A stretch of DNA of 64,000 bases, taken from Candidatus Zipacnadum vermilionense. GTDB lineage: Bacteria > Armatimonadota > Zipacnadia > Zipacnadales > Zipacnadaceae. Position 1 is the first letter of the stretch. Each line of letters begins with the position of its first letter. The notes beneath the pieces were generated by a model. It was not told the DNA's origin. It ran no database searches and was given only the letters and a program-made list of their open reading frames with translations. The stretch covers positions 124,001 to 188,000 of the forward strand of contig JALGSV010000004.1 in the NCBI GenBank assembly GCA_029821755.1, written 5' to 3'. Of this stretch, positions 18,423 to 27,556 are shown one piece after another. Both the position numbers and the translations under genes were made by a program.

Positions 18423-20417
18423 TTACCCCACCGCGTCGATCTGCTTCGCTATCTCCACCTCTTCGGCCATCGCCTTGCTCAGGAACTTGACCATCACCTT
18501 CAGTCCGTTGGCCCCATCACGCTTGAGATCCACAACCTCCAGCGGTGCTGGCCCGGCCGCTACCCTATCCGCCTCCATCCCGATCGGGCTCCCTGCCCCC
18601 CGCGCCGAGGTCACGATCACCGGGATCTCCCCGTAGCCGAAACCTCGCTCCCGCAGCGAAGCCACCTGGCCAATGCTCATCCGCAAGTAATGCGCCACCA
18701 TCCGGTCCAGTCCGGGCAGCATCTCCGCCCCAGCCGTTGCTTGCGCCAACTGCAGCGTCGCCAGCATCCCCCGCACCGTCCCCAGCCGCGTCTTGTTGCC
18801 CGCCTCCTGCGCCTGCTTGTTGGCCGCCTGCGCCCGGTCCTTCGTCTCCCGGGTCAGCATCTTCGCCAGTGTGAGGTCGCTCTGCCGCACTCGCCGACGG
18901 TCAAAGAGCCGCCCCACGTACAGACTGGTCTGTCGCGCGGAGATCTGCGCCTCCTGGACCGGCCCCAGCGCCACCTGAGCGGCCTGACTCCCCGCCAGTA
19001 GCAGGCCATTCGACTTGTCCAGTTCGTACATTGCGCTCTGCACCAGCCTCAGCGCCCCGCTGCGTCCCCTGCCCTGCGCCAGGCTCTGCAGCAGCGCCTG
19101 CGCCTGCCGTCCCACCTCCACGTTGCACCCCGCCGCTTGCGCCGACTGCTGTTGGCACAGGTCCAACGTGTACATCACATCCGCCGCCGCCGCTACCGCC
19201 GCATTGGCATTGATCGCGATTTTCTGCGTCTGCGGGGGCATCTCGTCATCCACCTGGGCGAGCTTCTCCAGCGAGGCCATCGCCGCGGTGCTGTCCCCCT
19301 GCGCGCCCTTGAGCTGCCCCGCCATCGCCTGCCGTGCCCCGGCCAACGAGGTGCCGATGTTCTCGGTACTCGCCACCAGCGCCTGCGCCGACCCGGCCAA
19401 GGCCAGCGCCTGCCCCTGCTCCTGTGCCGTCGGCGCCACCGACACCGGCGCCGGATTCTTCATCATCTGCACCAGGGCGTACCTGGGATAGTTGCTGGTT
19501 ACCTCTGCCTGGGCCATCTCATAGTGCCCTCGCGCTTTGCTCTCCGAGCCCCGCCCCGCCAGCGCGTCCGCCAGCATCAGCGCCAGTTGCGGATTGTCAG
19601 GCGCCTGCGCCGCCTGCGCCCTCAACAGCTTCAGCGCATGACCATAGTGCCCCCGGGTTAGATACCCCTGCGAAATCCGCATCGCCGAGGGCACCGTCGC
19701 CCCGCGCACCCACGGGCGAGCTGCCTGCCGCGCCCGGCGATTGGGGGTATAGGGGTGTGTGGACAGCAGCGCCTCCAGGAAGCTCGACGGTCGTCCCTTC
19801 TCCAAGTCCGTGTGCAGCTTGGTGAAGAAGTCCAGCAGCCCCTGCGGGTTGTATCCGGCCGCGTAGGCCATGGCCGTCCCGGTGTCGTCCGCCGCGTACT
19901 CCTGCTCCCGGCTGTAGCGTAGGCTCAGCAGCCCCAGACCGATGGCCGTGACCTCCCCGAGCGTCTCGCTCTTGCTGCTGATCAGGCCCGCCGCCAGGTT
20001 GAAGAGGAGGCTCCGTTTGAAGGCCTTGATGCCGTCCCGGTGTACGACATGCCCGATCTCGTGGCCGACGACCGCCACCACCTCATCCTCGCTATCGACA
20101 AAGTCCAGGAACCCCTGGGTGACGTACACATACCCCCAGGGCGCCGCGAAGGCGTTGACCATGTCGGTGTCCACGACCTTGAACTTGTACGGCACCTGCT
20201 GGCGCACGCTGAAGGCGGTCAGGGTGCGCCCGATGTTCTGGTTCCAGTCGTTGAGCAGCGGATCGCGGTTCACGCGATAGGTCGCCTCTACCGACGCGGC
20301 TGTCGCGCTCCCAATCTGCCTCTCCACGCTATCCTCATTGCACCCCGCCACCAGCAAGGCCAGCGCCGGCAGCAGCGCCATTCCCACCCACCGGCCGATA
20401 GAGCTAAGCCCGGCCAT
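18423..20417 (-). CDS. M48 family zinc metalloprotease, lipoprotein (BepA/LoiP-like)
   Basis: About 664 residues. From ATG 20417 the protein has a lipoprotein signal (MALLPALALLVAGC); a GTG at 20465 would add 16 residues. VVAVVGHEIGHVVHRD is the HExxH zinc site and EQEYAADDTGTAMAYAAGY supplies the third ligand Glu, with the membrane-facing segment between. Residues ~250-330 look like tetratricopeptide repeats (GHYGHALKLLRAQAAQAPDN), and the C-terminal half is helical and Ala/Gln-rich. BepA-like enzymes degrade misfolded outer-membrane or periplasmic proteins; the C-terminal extension is longer than usual. It stands alone on the minus strand. Confidence 0.87.
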   Translation of the reverse strand: MAGLSSIGRWVGMALLPALALLVAGCNEDSVERQIGSATAASVEATYRVNRDPLLNDWNQNIGRTLTAFSVRQQVPYKFKVVDTDMVNAFAAPWGYVYVTQGFLDFVDSEDEVVAVVGHEIGHVVHRDGIKAFKRSLLFNLAAGLISSKSETLGEVTAIGLGLLSLRYSREQEYAADDTGTAMAYAAGYNPQGLLDFFTKLHTDLEKGRPSSFLEALLSTHPYTPNRRARQAARPWVRGATVPSAMRISQGYLTRGHYGHALKLLRAQAAQAPDNPQLALMLADALAGRGSESKARGHYEMAQAEVTSNYPRYALVQMMKNPAPVSVAPTAQEQGQALALAGSAQALVASTENIGTSLAGARQAMAGQLKGAQGDSTAAMASLEKLAQVDDEMPPQTQKIAINANAAVAAAADVMYTLDLCQQQSAQAAGCNVEVGRQAQALLQSLAQGRGRSGALRLVQSAMYELDKSNGLLLAGSQAAQVALGPVQEAQISARQTSLYVGRLFDRRRVRQSDLTLAKMLTRETKDRAQAANKQAQEAGNKTRLGTVRGMLATLQLAQATAGAEMLPGLDRMVAHYLRMSIGQVASLRERGFGYGEIPVIVTSARGAGSPIGMEADRVAAGPAPLEVVDLKRDGANGLKVMVKFLSKAMAEEVEIAKQIDAVG

Positions 20418-20525
20418 CCCGGTCACCGCCTTTGTACCGACGTACCCCTCATTGCCTACAACCACTACCCCGTGTAGTTAGACGCGCCGCATCCCGCGAA
20501 GGTTGCGGTCTCCCGCCCTTCGGAG

Positions 20526-20587
20526 CCCCTCGCCCGAGCGTGCGCACGTCTGCGTGCGCCCGAGGGAGAGGGGGTAGGGGGTGAGGT
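20526..20587. repeat. Dispersed palindromic repeat, family A, long form
   Basis: CCCCTCGCCC...GAGGGAGAGGGGGTAGGGGGTGAGG with an inner hairpin GCGCACG/CGTGCGC. It occupies most of the gap between the glycosyltransferase stop and the protease start. Confidence 0.7.
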
Positions 20588-20611
20588 CGCCGCCGGGCGG
20601 GTGAGACTCCC

Positions 20612-21781
20612 CTAAATGGGCTCCTCCGACGCATGCATCCGCGCCCGGTGATAGATCGCCTCCAGCTTCTCCGCCACCCGCGCTACGTCAAACTGCTTCA
20701 CCCATTCTCGCGCGAAGGTCCCCATCTCGCGCCGCCGCGCGTCATCCTCCGCCAGCGCCGCAATCTGCTCCGCCAGTCCCTCGGCCCCGCCCTCCGCGGG
20801 TGCGAGCAGGCCGTTTTGACCCGGCAGAATCATATCCTGTGCTCCCGGCGCCGTCAACGCTACCACGGGCTTTCCGGAGGCCATCGCCTCCGTGTAGGCC
20901 AGCGGCTGGGTCTCGCTGAGGCTCGCGGTGATGAACAGGTCGAATGCCGCCTGGAACCCCGGTACCCGCTCATGGGGCATGGCCCCCGCGAACACCACCC
21001 GGTCGGCCAGCCCCTCCCGGCGCGCCCGTCCCTCCAGGTCCGCCCGCTCCGGACCATCTCCCACGAGCAGGAAGTAGACCTCCGGTTGCCGATGCATAAC
21101 CCGCGCCGCCGCCTCGAGCAGGAACGGCAGGTTCTTTTCCGGGGAGAGCCGTCCCACGAACCCGAGCAGCAGCGCCGTCTCGGGAATTCCGTAGGTCCGC
21201 CGCACCTGGTCTCCACTCACGTCGGTGAAGGCCTCGATTTCCGTGGGGTTAGCCAGTATCTCAATTGGCCGCCGCACCCCCTCTTCGCGCAGCAGGCGTC
21301 GCATGGAGGGCACCGGCGTCGTGATGAGCTCGCACTTGTTGCAGTAGCGGGACACCTGCATCCGTAGGTACGCTTGCACTAGCGGCTCGGGCAGGGGCAT
21401 CAGGTGGGCGAAGAGGCGGTACTCAGTGTGCACAGTGGTCACTAGAGGCACATCCGCCCAGCGCGCATACCACGCCCCCCAGGCTCCGACCCAGATGGGG
21501 TGCTGGGTGTGGATGATATCGAAGTCGAGGTGCCGCAGGGCCTTCACCACCCCGCGCCCATACGGCGCGGCGATGGAGTAATCCATATCCAGGGGAATCG
21601 GCAGAGCGGGGAACCGATACACGAAGGGGGAATCCAGGCTAACGTCGTAGCCCTCGGGCGCCGGGGCGAAGATGACCACCTCATGTCCCCGCTCCCGCAG
21701 CCCACGTTCGTAATACTCAACGCATTTGGCCACGCCGTTGACGGTAGGCCGGTAGGTGTTGGTGAAGATGCCAATGCGCAT
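20612..21781 (-). CDS. GT4 family glycosyltransferase
   Basis: 389 residues. MRIGIFTNTYRPTVNGVAKC is the start typical of the 1,2-diacylglycerol 3-glucosyltransferase / PimB-like branch; DIIHTQHPIWVGAWG and VTTVHTEYRLFAH follow in the N-terminal domain, and LGFVGRLSPEKNLPFLLEA, LLVGDGPERADLE and ASLSETQPLAYTEAMASGKPVVA (with the EX7E motif) in the nucleotide-sugar-binding C-terminal domain. It is a retaining GT-B enzyme acting at the cytoplasmic face of the membrane, most likely on a lipid acceptor. Donor and acceptor cannot be read. It lies downstream of the lipoprotein gene on the same strand. Confidence 0.9.
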   Translation of the reverse strand: MRIGIFTNTYRPTVNGVAKCVEYYERGLRERGHEVVIFAPAPEGYDVSLDSPFVYRFPALPIPLDMDYSIAAPYGRGVVKALRHLDFDIIHTQHPIWVGAWGAWYARWADVPLVTTVHTEYRLFAHLMPLPEPLVQAYLRMQVSRYCNKCELITTPVPSMRRLLREEGVRRPIEILANPTEIEAFTDVSGDQVRRTYGIPETALLLGFVGRLSPEKNLPFLLEAAARVMHRQPEVYFLLVGDGPERADLEGRARREGLADRVVFAGAMPHERVPGFQAAFDLFITASLSETQPLAYTEAMASGKPVVALTAPGAQDMILPGQNGLLAPAEGGAEGLAEQIAALAEDDARRREMGTFAREWVKQFDVARVAEKLEAIYHRARMHASEEPI

Positions 21782-21823
21782 GGATAACCCCAGCGCGCGA
21801 CCTGGGAGGGGCCGGGGGCGAGG

Positions 21824-22645
21824 CTATGGCGCCTCGTCACCGATGACCTTCAGCTTGCCTCGCAGCAGGTCCGCCATGTGCGGATGGGAGAAAGCTCCAG
21901 CGATCTGCAGGTTCTCCTCGTCCTCGGACGCCCCGTACAGGGGGGACAACTGCTTGGCGTAGTCGTTCCGTTCCTTCTCGTAATCCGCTACCGACAGTTT
22001 TCGCACCGTCTGGAAGAGCTTCACCAGCGCCTCCTGGGTAAAGCCTCCGTCGGGATTGGCCAGGCCCTCGGCGTTGGCTGCGGATTCATAGCCAAAGTCG
22101 GTATCCGACAGCCCCCGCAGCCAGTCCAGTAGCTCCTGCGCCTGCAGTTGCGCCTCATACTGGCCTGTCACGATGTCCAGTTGCTCCGGGGTGAACAAGG
22201 CCCGGACCGCCTTGGCGCTCGTCCCCAGCTTGCTCGCGGCCTGCTCCCGCGCGGCCTCCTCGTTTCTCTGCAGCGTCTGGAGCAGCTGGCCCAAGCCCTC
22301 CGGGACAGGCTTGTCCTCCAGCAGCAGCCGCCGCTTCTGGGCCAGGGCCTTTTCCACGTCTCCCTCCATCGCGACCAATTCCGCCTGCGCGGCCGCCCGC
22401 TGCTGCTGCAGCTTCTCAGTAGCCGGCAGGAGGCGGTTAATCTGCTCTGCGCTCAGCTGCAGCCGGTTGAGCATACCCAGCAGACGGATGTCGTCGTGCA
22501 GCCCCGCCAGCTTGGCATTCTCCCGCGTCACCGTAACCATCGGGTACGCGCTCTCCGCCTGCACCTGCCCCACGCTCCGCTGGCAAGCCAGCCCTGTACA
22601 CAGAACGACCATCCCGATCAGTCCCACCGCGAAGCGGCTACTCAT
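21824..22645 (-). CDS. Hypothetical lipoprotein with coiled-coil
   Basis: 273 residues from ATG 22645; this start gives a clean lipoprotein signal, MSSRFAVGLIGMVVLCTGLAC, whereas ATG 22672 would bury it. The mature part has a long Gln/Ala/Glu-rich helix (LPATEKLQQQRAAAQAELVA, ALAQKRRLLLEDKPVPEGLG) likely to coil, and VRALFTPEQLDIVTGQYEAQ, which recalls heavy-metal-resistance/CpxP-like Spy-type helices. No named family is certain. It probably sits in the periplasm anchored to the membrane. Confidence 0.6.
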   Translation of the reverse strand: MSSRFAVGLIGMVVLCTGLACQRSVGQVQAESAYPMVTVTRENAKLAGLHDDIRLLGMLNRLQLSAEQINRLLPATEKLQQQRAAAQAELVAMEGDVEKALAQKRRLLLEDKPVPEGLGQLLQTLQRNEEAAREQAASKLGTSAKAVRALFTPEQLDIVTGQYEAQLQAQELLDWLRGLSDTDFGYESAANAEGLANPDGGFTQEALVKLFQTVRKLSVADYEKERNDYAKQLSPLYGASEDEENLQIAGAFSHPHMADLLRGKLKVIGDEAP

Positions 22646-22788
22646 GATCTCTACCGGACCTTTCCGAGGCATCTGATGACTACCTAGCTAGCTGCTACGA
22701 CAATCGAGCCGAGTGGAAGGTTCCGTCGGCACGTCGGCGGCTCTGTCAGGGCTGCGCCCAGAGAAGAGGCAAAGGGTGAGGGGCTCGC

Positions 22789-24051
22789 CTATCTCCGGAA
22801 GCTCTGCGCGGCCAGGGCCAGGAACTCCAGATTCGTCTTCGTCTTCCGGAGCCCCGAGATCAGCGTCTCGGTGGCGTCCATCGGGTCCATGGCGTGTAGC
22901 GCCTTCCGCAGTTGCCAGATCGACTGCAACTCCTCATCCGAAAAGAGCAGTTCCTGGTGCCGCGTGCTTGATTGGGCGATATCCACGGCCGGGAAGATGC
23001 CCCGGTCAGCCAGTTCTCGTGACAGCTTCAGGTCCAGATTGCCGGTAGCCTTGAACTCCTCGTAGATCATCTCGTCCATGCGGCTGCCCGTCTCGACCAG
23101 GATCGTCGCCATGATGGTCAGGCTCCCACCGTTCTCGATGTTCCGCGCCGCCCCCAGTAGCCGCTTGGGCCGGTACAGCGCCGCCGGGTCCAGACCGCCT
23201 GACAGCGTGCGCCCCGAGGGGTCGATCGTCAGGTTGCTCGCCCGCGCCAGCCGCGTGATCGAGTCCATCAGGATCACCACGTCCATACCCATCTCCACCA
23301 GGCGCTTGGATCGGTTCAGGCACAACTCCGCCACCTTCATGTGGTTTTCCGGCATCTCATCGAAGGTAGAGGCGATGACCTCCCCGTCGACCGACCGGTC
23401 GATGTCGGTGACCTCTTCCGGCCGTTCGTCAACCAACAGCACCATCAGGTGTATGTCGTTGTAGTTACTGGTCAGGGAGTTGGCGATTTCCTTGATGATG
23501 GTGGTCTTGCCGGCTTTGGGCGGCGAGATGACGAGGCCGCGTTGTCCCCGCCCCACTGGCGAGATCAGGTCCAGCGTCCGTCCCGTGAGATTCCCCGGGT
23601 TATCCGTCTCCAGCCGCAGTCGCTGGTCGGGGTAGACCGGAGTGAGGTCCTCGAACTGCGGCCGGGGCCCCACCTCTTGCGGCGATTTCCCGTTGATGGT
23701 CTGCACCCGCAGCAGCGACCAGTAACGCTCGCTGTCCTTGGGCGGCCGCACGGGGCCACTGACCAGGTCACCGGTGCGCAGGTCAAAGCGCCGGATCTGG
23801 CTGTCGGCCACGTACACGTCATTCTGCAGGTCGTTGCCATAGCCGCTCACCCGCAGATACCCGCGCCCGTCGCCAGTGAGCTCCAGGATACCTTCCCGGT
23901 AGCTCAGGCCCTCCCGTTCGCTTTGCTTGGCCAGGATCTTCATACACAGATCCGGTTTCTTCGCCCCCGAGATCCCGGGTAGCTCCATCTCCTGGGCGAT
24001 CTGCCGCAGTTCATCTACCGTCTTTTCTTCCAGTTCCGACAACTCGAGCAT
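22789..24051 (-). CDS. rho: Transcription termination factor Rho
   Basis: 420 residues from ATG 24051 (AAGAGGTG upstream); the frame is open further but without similarity. The N-terminal Rho domain (MLELSELEEKTVDELRQIAQ...GAKKPDLCMKIL), the cold-shock RNA-binding fold (GILELTGDGRGYLRVSGYG), and the RecA-like ATPase with Walker A SPPKAGKTT, Walker B MDVVILMDSITRLARASN, the Q-loop/R-loop region and the final LRKALHAMDPMDATETLISG are all present. Rho is a hexameric RNA helicase that ends transcription. All essential motifs are intact. Its gene stands downstream of hpt with ~170 bases between, containing no clear attenuator. Confidence 0.97.
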   Translation of the reverse strand: MLELSELEEKTVDELRQIAQEMELPGISGAKKPDLCMKILAKQSEREGLSYREGILELTGDGRGYLRVSGYGNDLQNDVYVADSQIRRFDLRTGDLVSGPVRPPKDSERYWSLLRVQTINGKSPQEVGPRPQFEDLTPVYPDQRLRLETDNPGNLTGRTLDLISPVGRGQRGLVISPPKAGKTTIIKEIANSLTSNYNDIHLMVLLVDERPEEVTDIDRSVDGEVIASTFDEMPENHMKVAELCLNRSKRLVEMGMDVVILMDSITRLARASNLTIDPSGRTLSGGLDPAALYRPKRLLGAARNIENGGSLTIMATILVETGSRMDEMIYEEFKATGNLDLKLSRELADRGIFPAVDIAQSSTRHQELLFSDEELQSIWQLRKALHAMDPMDATETLISGLRKTKTNLEFLALAAQSFRR

Positions 24052-24220
24052 GTCACACCTCTTCAGATTCCGCAGTCCTACCCCACGCCGCCCACCGCAC
24101 AACGCCTTTCCCCTGCAACTCCGGTGGAGGAAACAACAAGTCCAGGTAAGGGCACGCCCTCCGCCGGAGGCATCCACGTAGGGTCGCCTCTACCTGGCTT
24201 CTTGCCGGCGCTGGCGGAAC

Positions 24221-24808
24221 TTATTCTCCGCCTACTACCTGGTAGGTTTCGGGCTTCAGCACCGCCACATATGGCAGATTCCGGTACGCTTGGGCGAAGT
24301 CCAGCCCGTACCCGACCACGAAATGGTCCGGAATCTCAAAGCCCACGTAGTCCAACCCCACCGGCGTCACCCGTCGCGAGGGCTTGTCCAGCAAGCAGCA
24401 CACCCGCACTTCCTCCGCCTGCGGTCGTAGCCACTCCACCAGCCACGCCAGCGTCCGCCCCGTGTCCACGATGTCTTCCACCACCAGCACGCACTCCCCG
24501 GCAATCGGCAGCGCAGGCTCCTTAACCAGGGACACCTCCCCGTTGGACTCGGCGCAGTCGCCGTAGCTGCACAGGGTGACGAAGTCTAGTCGGCAGGGCA
24601 GGTCCAGATGCCGCAGCAGATCGGCCAGGAACACCACGACGCCGTTGAGCACTCCCAACACCGTCACCGACCGGTCGGCATAGTCGCGGGTGATCTCCTC
24701 CCCCAACGCGGCCACCCGCGCCTCGATCTGTTCCTGCGTGAGAAGGACCCCCTCCAACTGCCTCAAGCAGTAGCGGGGCCGATTAGGCAAGGGTTGGCAG
24801 CTACTCAT
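24221..24808 (-). CDS. hpt: Hypoxanthine/guanine phosphoribosyltransferase
   Basis: 195 residues if ATG 24808 is used; no good ribosome site is seen there and the frame opens up to 24868, so the start is uncertain. GVLNGVVVFLADLLRHLDL, LCSYGDCAESNGEV and the PRPP-binding loop LVVEDIVDTGRTLAWL are diagnostic, and LDYVGFEIPDHFVVGYGLDF closes the active site. It salvages hypoxanthine or guanine to IMP or GMP using PRPP. Adjacent guaA (upstream, 50 bases) makes GMP, so the two form a purine unit. Confidence 0.93.
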   Translation of the reverse strand: MSSCQPLPNRPRYCLRQLEGVLLTQEQIEARVAALGEEITRDYADRSVTVLGVLNGVVVFLADLLRHLDLPCRLDFVTLCSYGDCAESNGEVSLVKEPALPIAGECVLVVEDIVDTGRTLAWLVEWLRPQAEEVRVCCLLDKPSRRVTPVGLDYVGFEIPDHFVVGYGLDFAQAYRNLPYVAVLKPETYQVVGGE

Positions 24809-24858
24809 GGGAGGAACGGCCTTCACAATCGATGATGGATATCCGGTTCCCCATCCCC

Positions 24859-26418
24859 CTACTCCCACTCCACCGTCCCCGGAGGTTTGGAGGTGATGTC
24901 GTAGAGGACTCGGTTGATGTCTTTGACCTCGTTGACGATACGGTTGGCCACCCGCGCCAGTACCTCTTGCGGGATGCGGGCCCAGTCCGCCGTCATGAAG
25001 TCCTCGGTAACCACTGCTCGCAGGATAATGGGGTGTACATAGCTGCGGTCATCCCCCATCACTCCTACCGAGCGGATGTCAGCGATGGCCGCGAAGAACT
25101 GAGAGATGCTCTGGTCCAGGTCCGCCCGTGCCAGCTCCTCCCGGAAGATGTGGTCCGCTTCCCGCACCTGCGCCAGCTTCTCCCGCGTGAGGCCGCCGAT
25201 GACCCGCACCGCCAGCCCCGGCCCCGGGAAAGGCTGCCGTTCGGTCAGCGCCACGGGCAGCCCCAACTGCCGCCCCAGTTCCCGTACCTGGTCCTTGAAG
25301 AGACGGCGCAACGGCTCGACCAGTTCGTAGTCCATGTCCTCCGGCAGCCCGCCCACATTGTGGTGCGACTTGATCTTCGCCGTCTGCCCTCCGCCGCTCT
25401 CGATCACGTCCGGGTAGATTGTCCCCTGCGCCAAGTAGTGGAACTCCCCGATCTTGCACGCCTCCGCCTCGAAGGTGCGGATGAAGGTCTCGCCGATGAT
25501 CCGCCGCTTCTCCTCCGGATCCACCACGCCTTCCAGCTTGGACAGGAAGGCTTCGGACGCATCCACCGCCACAAACCGCTTCCCCAACAACTCGCCGAAG
25601 AACTCCTTGACCTCCTCCGGTTCGTTCTTGCGCATCAATCCGTGGTCGATGAACATGCAGGTAACCTGCTCCGGTATCGCCTGCACCAGCAGCGCCGCGA
25701 CCACTGATGAGTCCACCCCGCCCGATAACCCGCACAACACCCGCCCCTCCCCCACCTGCGCGCGAATCTCGGCCACCGATTCCTCGACGAAATCAGCCGG
25801 CTGCCAGCTCGATACGCACCCGCAGGCCTTCCGGATGAAGTTGCGCAGCACCGTCGGCCCGCAGATGGTATGCCGCACCTCGGGATGGAACTGCACCCCA
25901 AACAGCTTCCGCTCACTGTCCCCCATCACCGCCACCGGCGTATATCCACTGGTCGCCAGCACCTGGAACCCCGGCGGCACCGCCTCCACCCGATCTCCGT
26001 GGCTCATCCACGTCTGCGAGGGCGAGTTGACCCCTTCCAGCAGCAAGTCCGGCTCCACCACCTCGATCTCCGTAAACCCATACTCCCGCCGCTCCCCTGG
26101 CTCCACCTTCCCGCCCAGCAGGTGCGCCATGAGCTGGTGCCCATAGCAGATGCCCAGCACGGGAATCCCCGTTTCCAGCACCCGCCGGTCCATGGTGGGC
26201 GCGTCTTCTCCGTACACCGAGGCCGGCCCCCCGCTGAGGATCAACCCGCTGGGCTTCTCCGGCAGCAACTCCTCCACACTGATATCCGCCGGGCGGCTCT
26301 CCGCTCGCACGCCTTGCTCCTGTACCTTACGGATAATGAGCTGGAGGTATTGGGCGCCGAAATCAAGTACAAAGATGCATTCGCCGGATGTCTGGCCGAC
26401 CTGGTCAGGGGTACTCAT
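24859..26418 (-). CDS. guaA: GMP synthase (glutamine-hydrolysing)
   Basis: 519 residues from ATG 26418 (TTG 26424 is also in frame). The class I glutamine amidotransferase domain (VLDFGAQYLQLIIRKVQEQG, GICYGHQLMAHLLGG with the catalytic Cys, GVQFHPEV with the His) is followed by the ATP pyrophosphatase domain (VLCGLSGGVDSSVVAALL) and the dimerisation domain ending KPPGTVEWE. It converts XMP to GMP with ATP and glutamine. Complete and typical in length. Confidence 0.97.
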   Translation of the reverse strand: MSTPDQVGQTSGECIFVLDFGAQYLQLIIRKVQEQGVRAESRPADISVEELLPEKPSGLILSGGPASVYGEDAPTMDRRVLETGIPVLGICYGHQLMAHLLGGKVEPGERREYGFTEIEVVEPDLLLEGVNSPSQTWMSHGDRVEAVPPGFQVLATSGYTPVAVMGDSERKLFGVQFHPEVRHTICGPTVLRNFIRKACGCVSSWQPADFVEESVAEIRAQVGEGRVLCGLSGGVDSSVVAALLVQAIPEQVTCMFIDHGLMRKNEPEEVKEFFGELLGKRFVAVDASEAFLSKLEGVVDPEEKRRIIGETFIRTFEAEACKIGEFHYLAQGTIYPDVIESGGGQTAKIKSHHNVGGLPEDMDYELVEPLRRLFKDQVRELGRQLGLPVALTERQPFPGPGLAVRVIGGLTREKLAQVREADHIFREELARADLDQSISQFFAAIADIRSVGVMGDDRSYVHPIILRAVVTEDFMTADWARIPQEVLARVANRIVNEVKDINRVLYDITSKPPGTVEWE

Positions 26419-26564
26419 GAGCAATCAGAGGATATGCAAGTTAGGCTTCGCAGGAAGACAAGTGGTGGGAAGAACAACTCGTGGGAGGCTAGCGAACCGA
26501 TGCAACCATGTTTAGTATAGCGGCTGTCCACAACTCTGTCAACTACTCATGCAACAAAACGTCC

Positions 26565-26611
26565 CGGAGGGGCCGGATGAGCTGCGCCCAGAGGGTGCGG
26601 GGAATCCGGCC
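26565..26611. repeat. Dispersed palindromic repeat, family B, copy 2
   Basis: CGGAGGGGCCGGATGAG, a central CTGCGCCCAGAGGGTGCGG hairpin, then GGAATCCGGCC. It matches 8856-8902 outside the loop and fills the gap between the ThyA-like stop and guaA. Confidence 0.75.
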
Positions 26612-26668
26612 CCCGCCCTATCGCCCGCGCCGCCCTACCTCTCCCCACTCGCGTCCCGCGTCTCGCGA

Positions 26669-27490
26669 CTATCCCCTCTCCAACCCCGCCCGGATCTTCT
26701 CCCGCGCCTCCTCAAACAACGGCGCCACCTGCGCTGTCGTATACGTCCGCTGCTCAAAGCTGCGCGTCTTCAGCGTCTCCAGGAAGCCCCGGAAATCCTC
26801 GAAATACGACCCGTAGATGTGGAAAGAGTCGGCAATGTGGTTGTACTGCCCGCACCCAATCGGTCTTCCCGTCCGCTCCGCCAGTCGCTGCGCGATCCGC
26901 GCCTGCAGTTCCGTGAAGGCGAACATGTTCATGAACGCCGCCTTGAAGGCGTCGTTGCTGCGCATGTGCGCCGCCATCACCAGCCGATCCTCAATCAGCC
27001 GGAACCACATCCGCTGCAGGCAGGCGGGATGGTCGGTCTTACCGTCTTCCCCCGGCTTCCACAACGTCGCCTGCGCCCGGCGGCTCTCCCCCGCCTCGGC
27101 CAGCGTCTCCACCACATACTCCAGTTGGTCCACCGGCTCGGGGGCGCCCGGCACGCTGTACGCGGTCATGCGCTCGTGATAGGTGTATTGCCACTTCCCC
27201 GCCGCCGGGTCAATCCAGTGGTCATGGATGCCGTCGATGACCTCCTGGGAATAGACCTCCAGATCATACATCCCCCCCGGCAGCGCCCGGTGAATCCGCG
27301 GCTCGGCAAAGGGCTCCGCCACCGCCAGGCACAGTGTCACATCGCGGCTGGGGGGGTCGCCCGGCTTGTCATACTGCGTCTGAATCTGCGCCCCCCGCTC
27401 CCAGCATTCCAACACCGCCCTCTCCCACCCCTCGGGAAGGGTCCGCGCGGTGATACAGACAAGCGGCAGATCAAGCGTTATCTCGGCCAT
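26669..27490 (-). CDS. Thymidylate synthase family protein, archaeal-type
   Basis: 273 residues. The C-terminal half carries the ThyA core in order: PACLQRMWFRLIEDRLVMAA (catalytic Cys157 expected), MRSNDAFKAAFMNMFAFTEL (equivalent to the RSxD...FN region that binds phosphate and base) and NHIADSFHIYGSYF (the conserved H-x-Y of the nucleotide site). PACLQ and HIY in this form resemble the short archaeal/methanogen thymidylate synthases rather than the bacterial PPCH type. The N-terminal ~140 residues (PRIHRALPGGMYDLEVYSQE) match the looser front half of that group. It would methylate dUMP, or hydroxymethylate dCMP, using a folate. It lies upstream of the purine genes on the same strand. Confidence 0.75.
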   Translation of the reverse strand: MAEITLDLPLVCITARTLPEGWERAVLECWERGAQIQTQYDKPGDPPSRDVTLCLAVAEPFAEPRIHRALPGGMYDLEVYSQEVIDGIHDHWIDPAAGKWQYTYHERMTAYSVPGAPEPVDQLEYVVETLAEAGESRRAQATLWKPGEDGKTDHPACLQRMWFRLIEDRLVMAAHMRSNDAFKAAFMNMFAFTELQARIAQRLAERTGRPIGCGQYNHIADSFHIYGSYFEDFRGFLETLKTRSFEQRTYTTAQVAPLFEEAREKIRAGLERG

Positions 27491-27510
27491 AGCTATGGGT
27501 TGGGCATTGC

Positions 27511-27548
27511 CTCCTTTCCTGCCAGAAGAAGGGGCAGCGGGTGAGGCT
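27511..27548. repeat. Dispersed palindromic repeat, family A, diverged copy
   Basis: CTTTCCTGCC...GGGGCAGCGGGTGAGGCT between two minus-strand genes; the arms TGCC/GGCA and the GGGTGAGGCT tail are kept. Confidence 0.5.
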
Positions 27549-27556
27549 CCCCTCCC

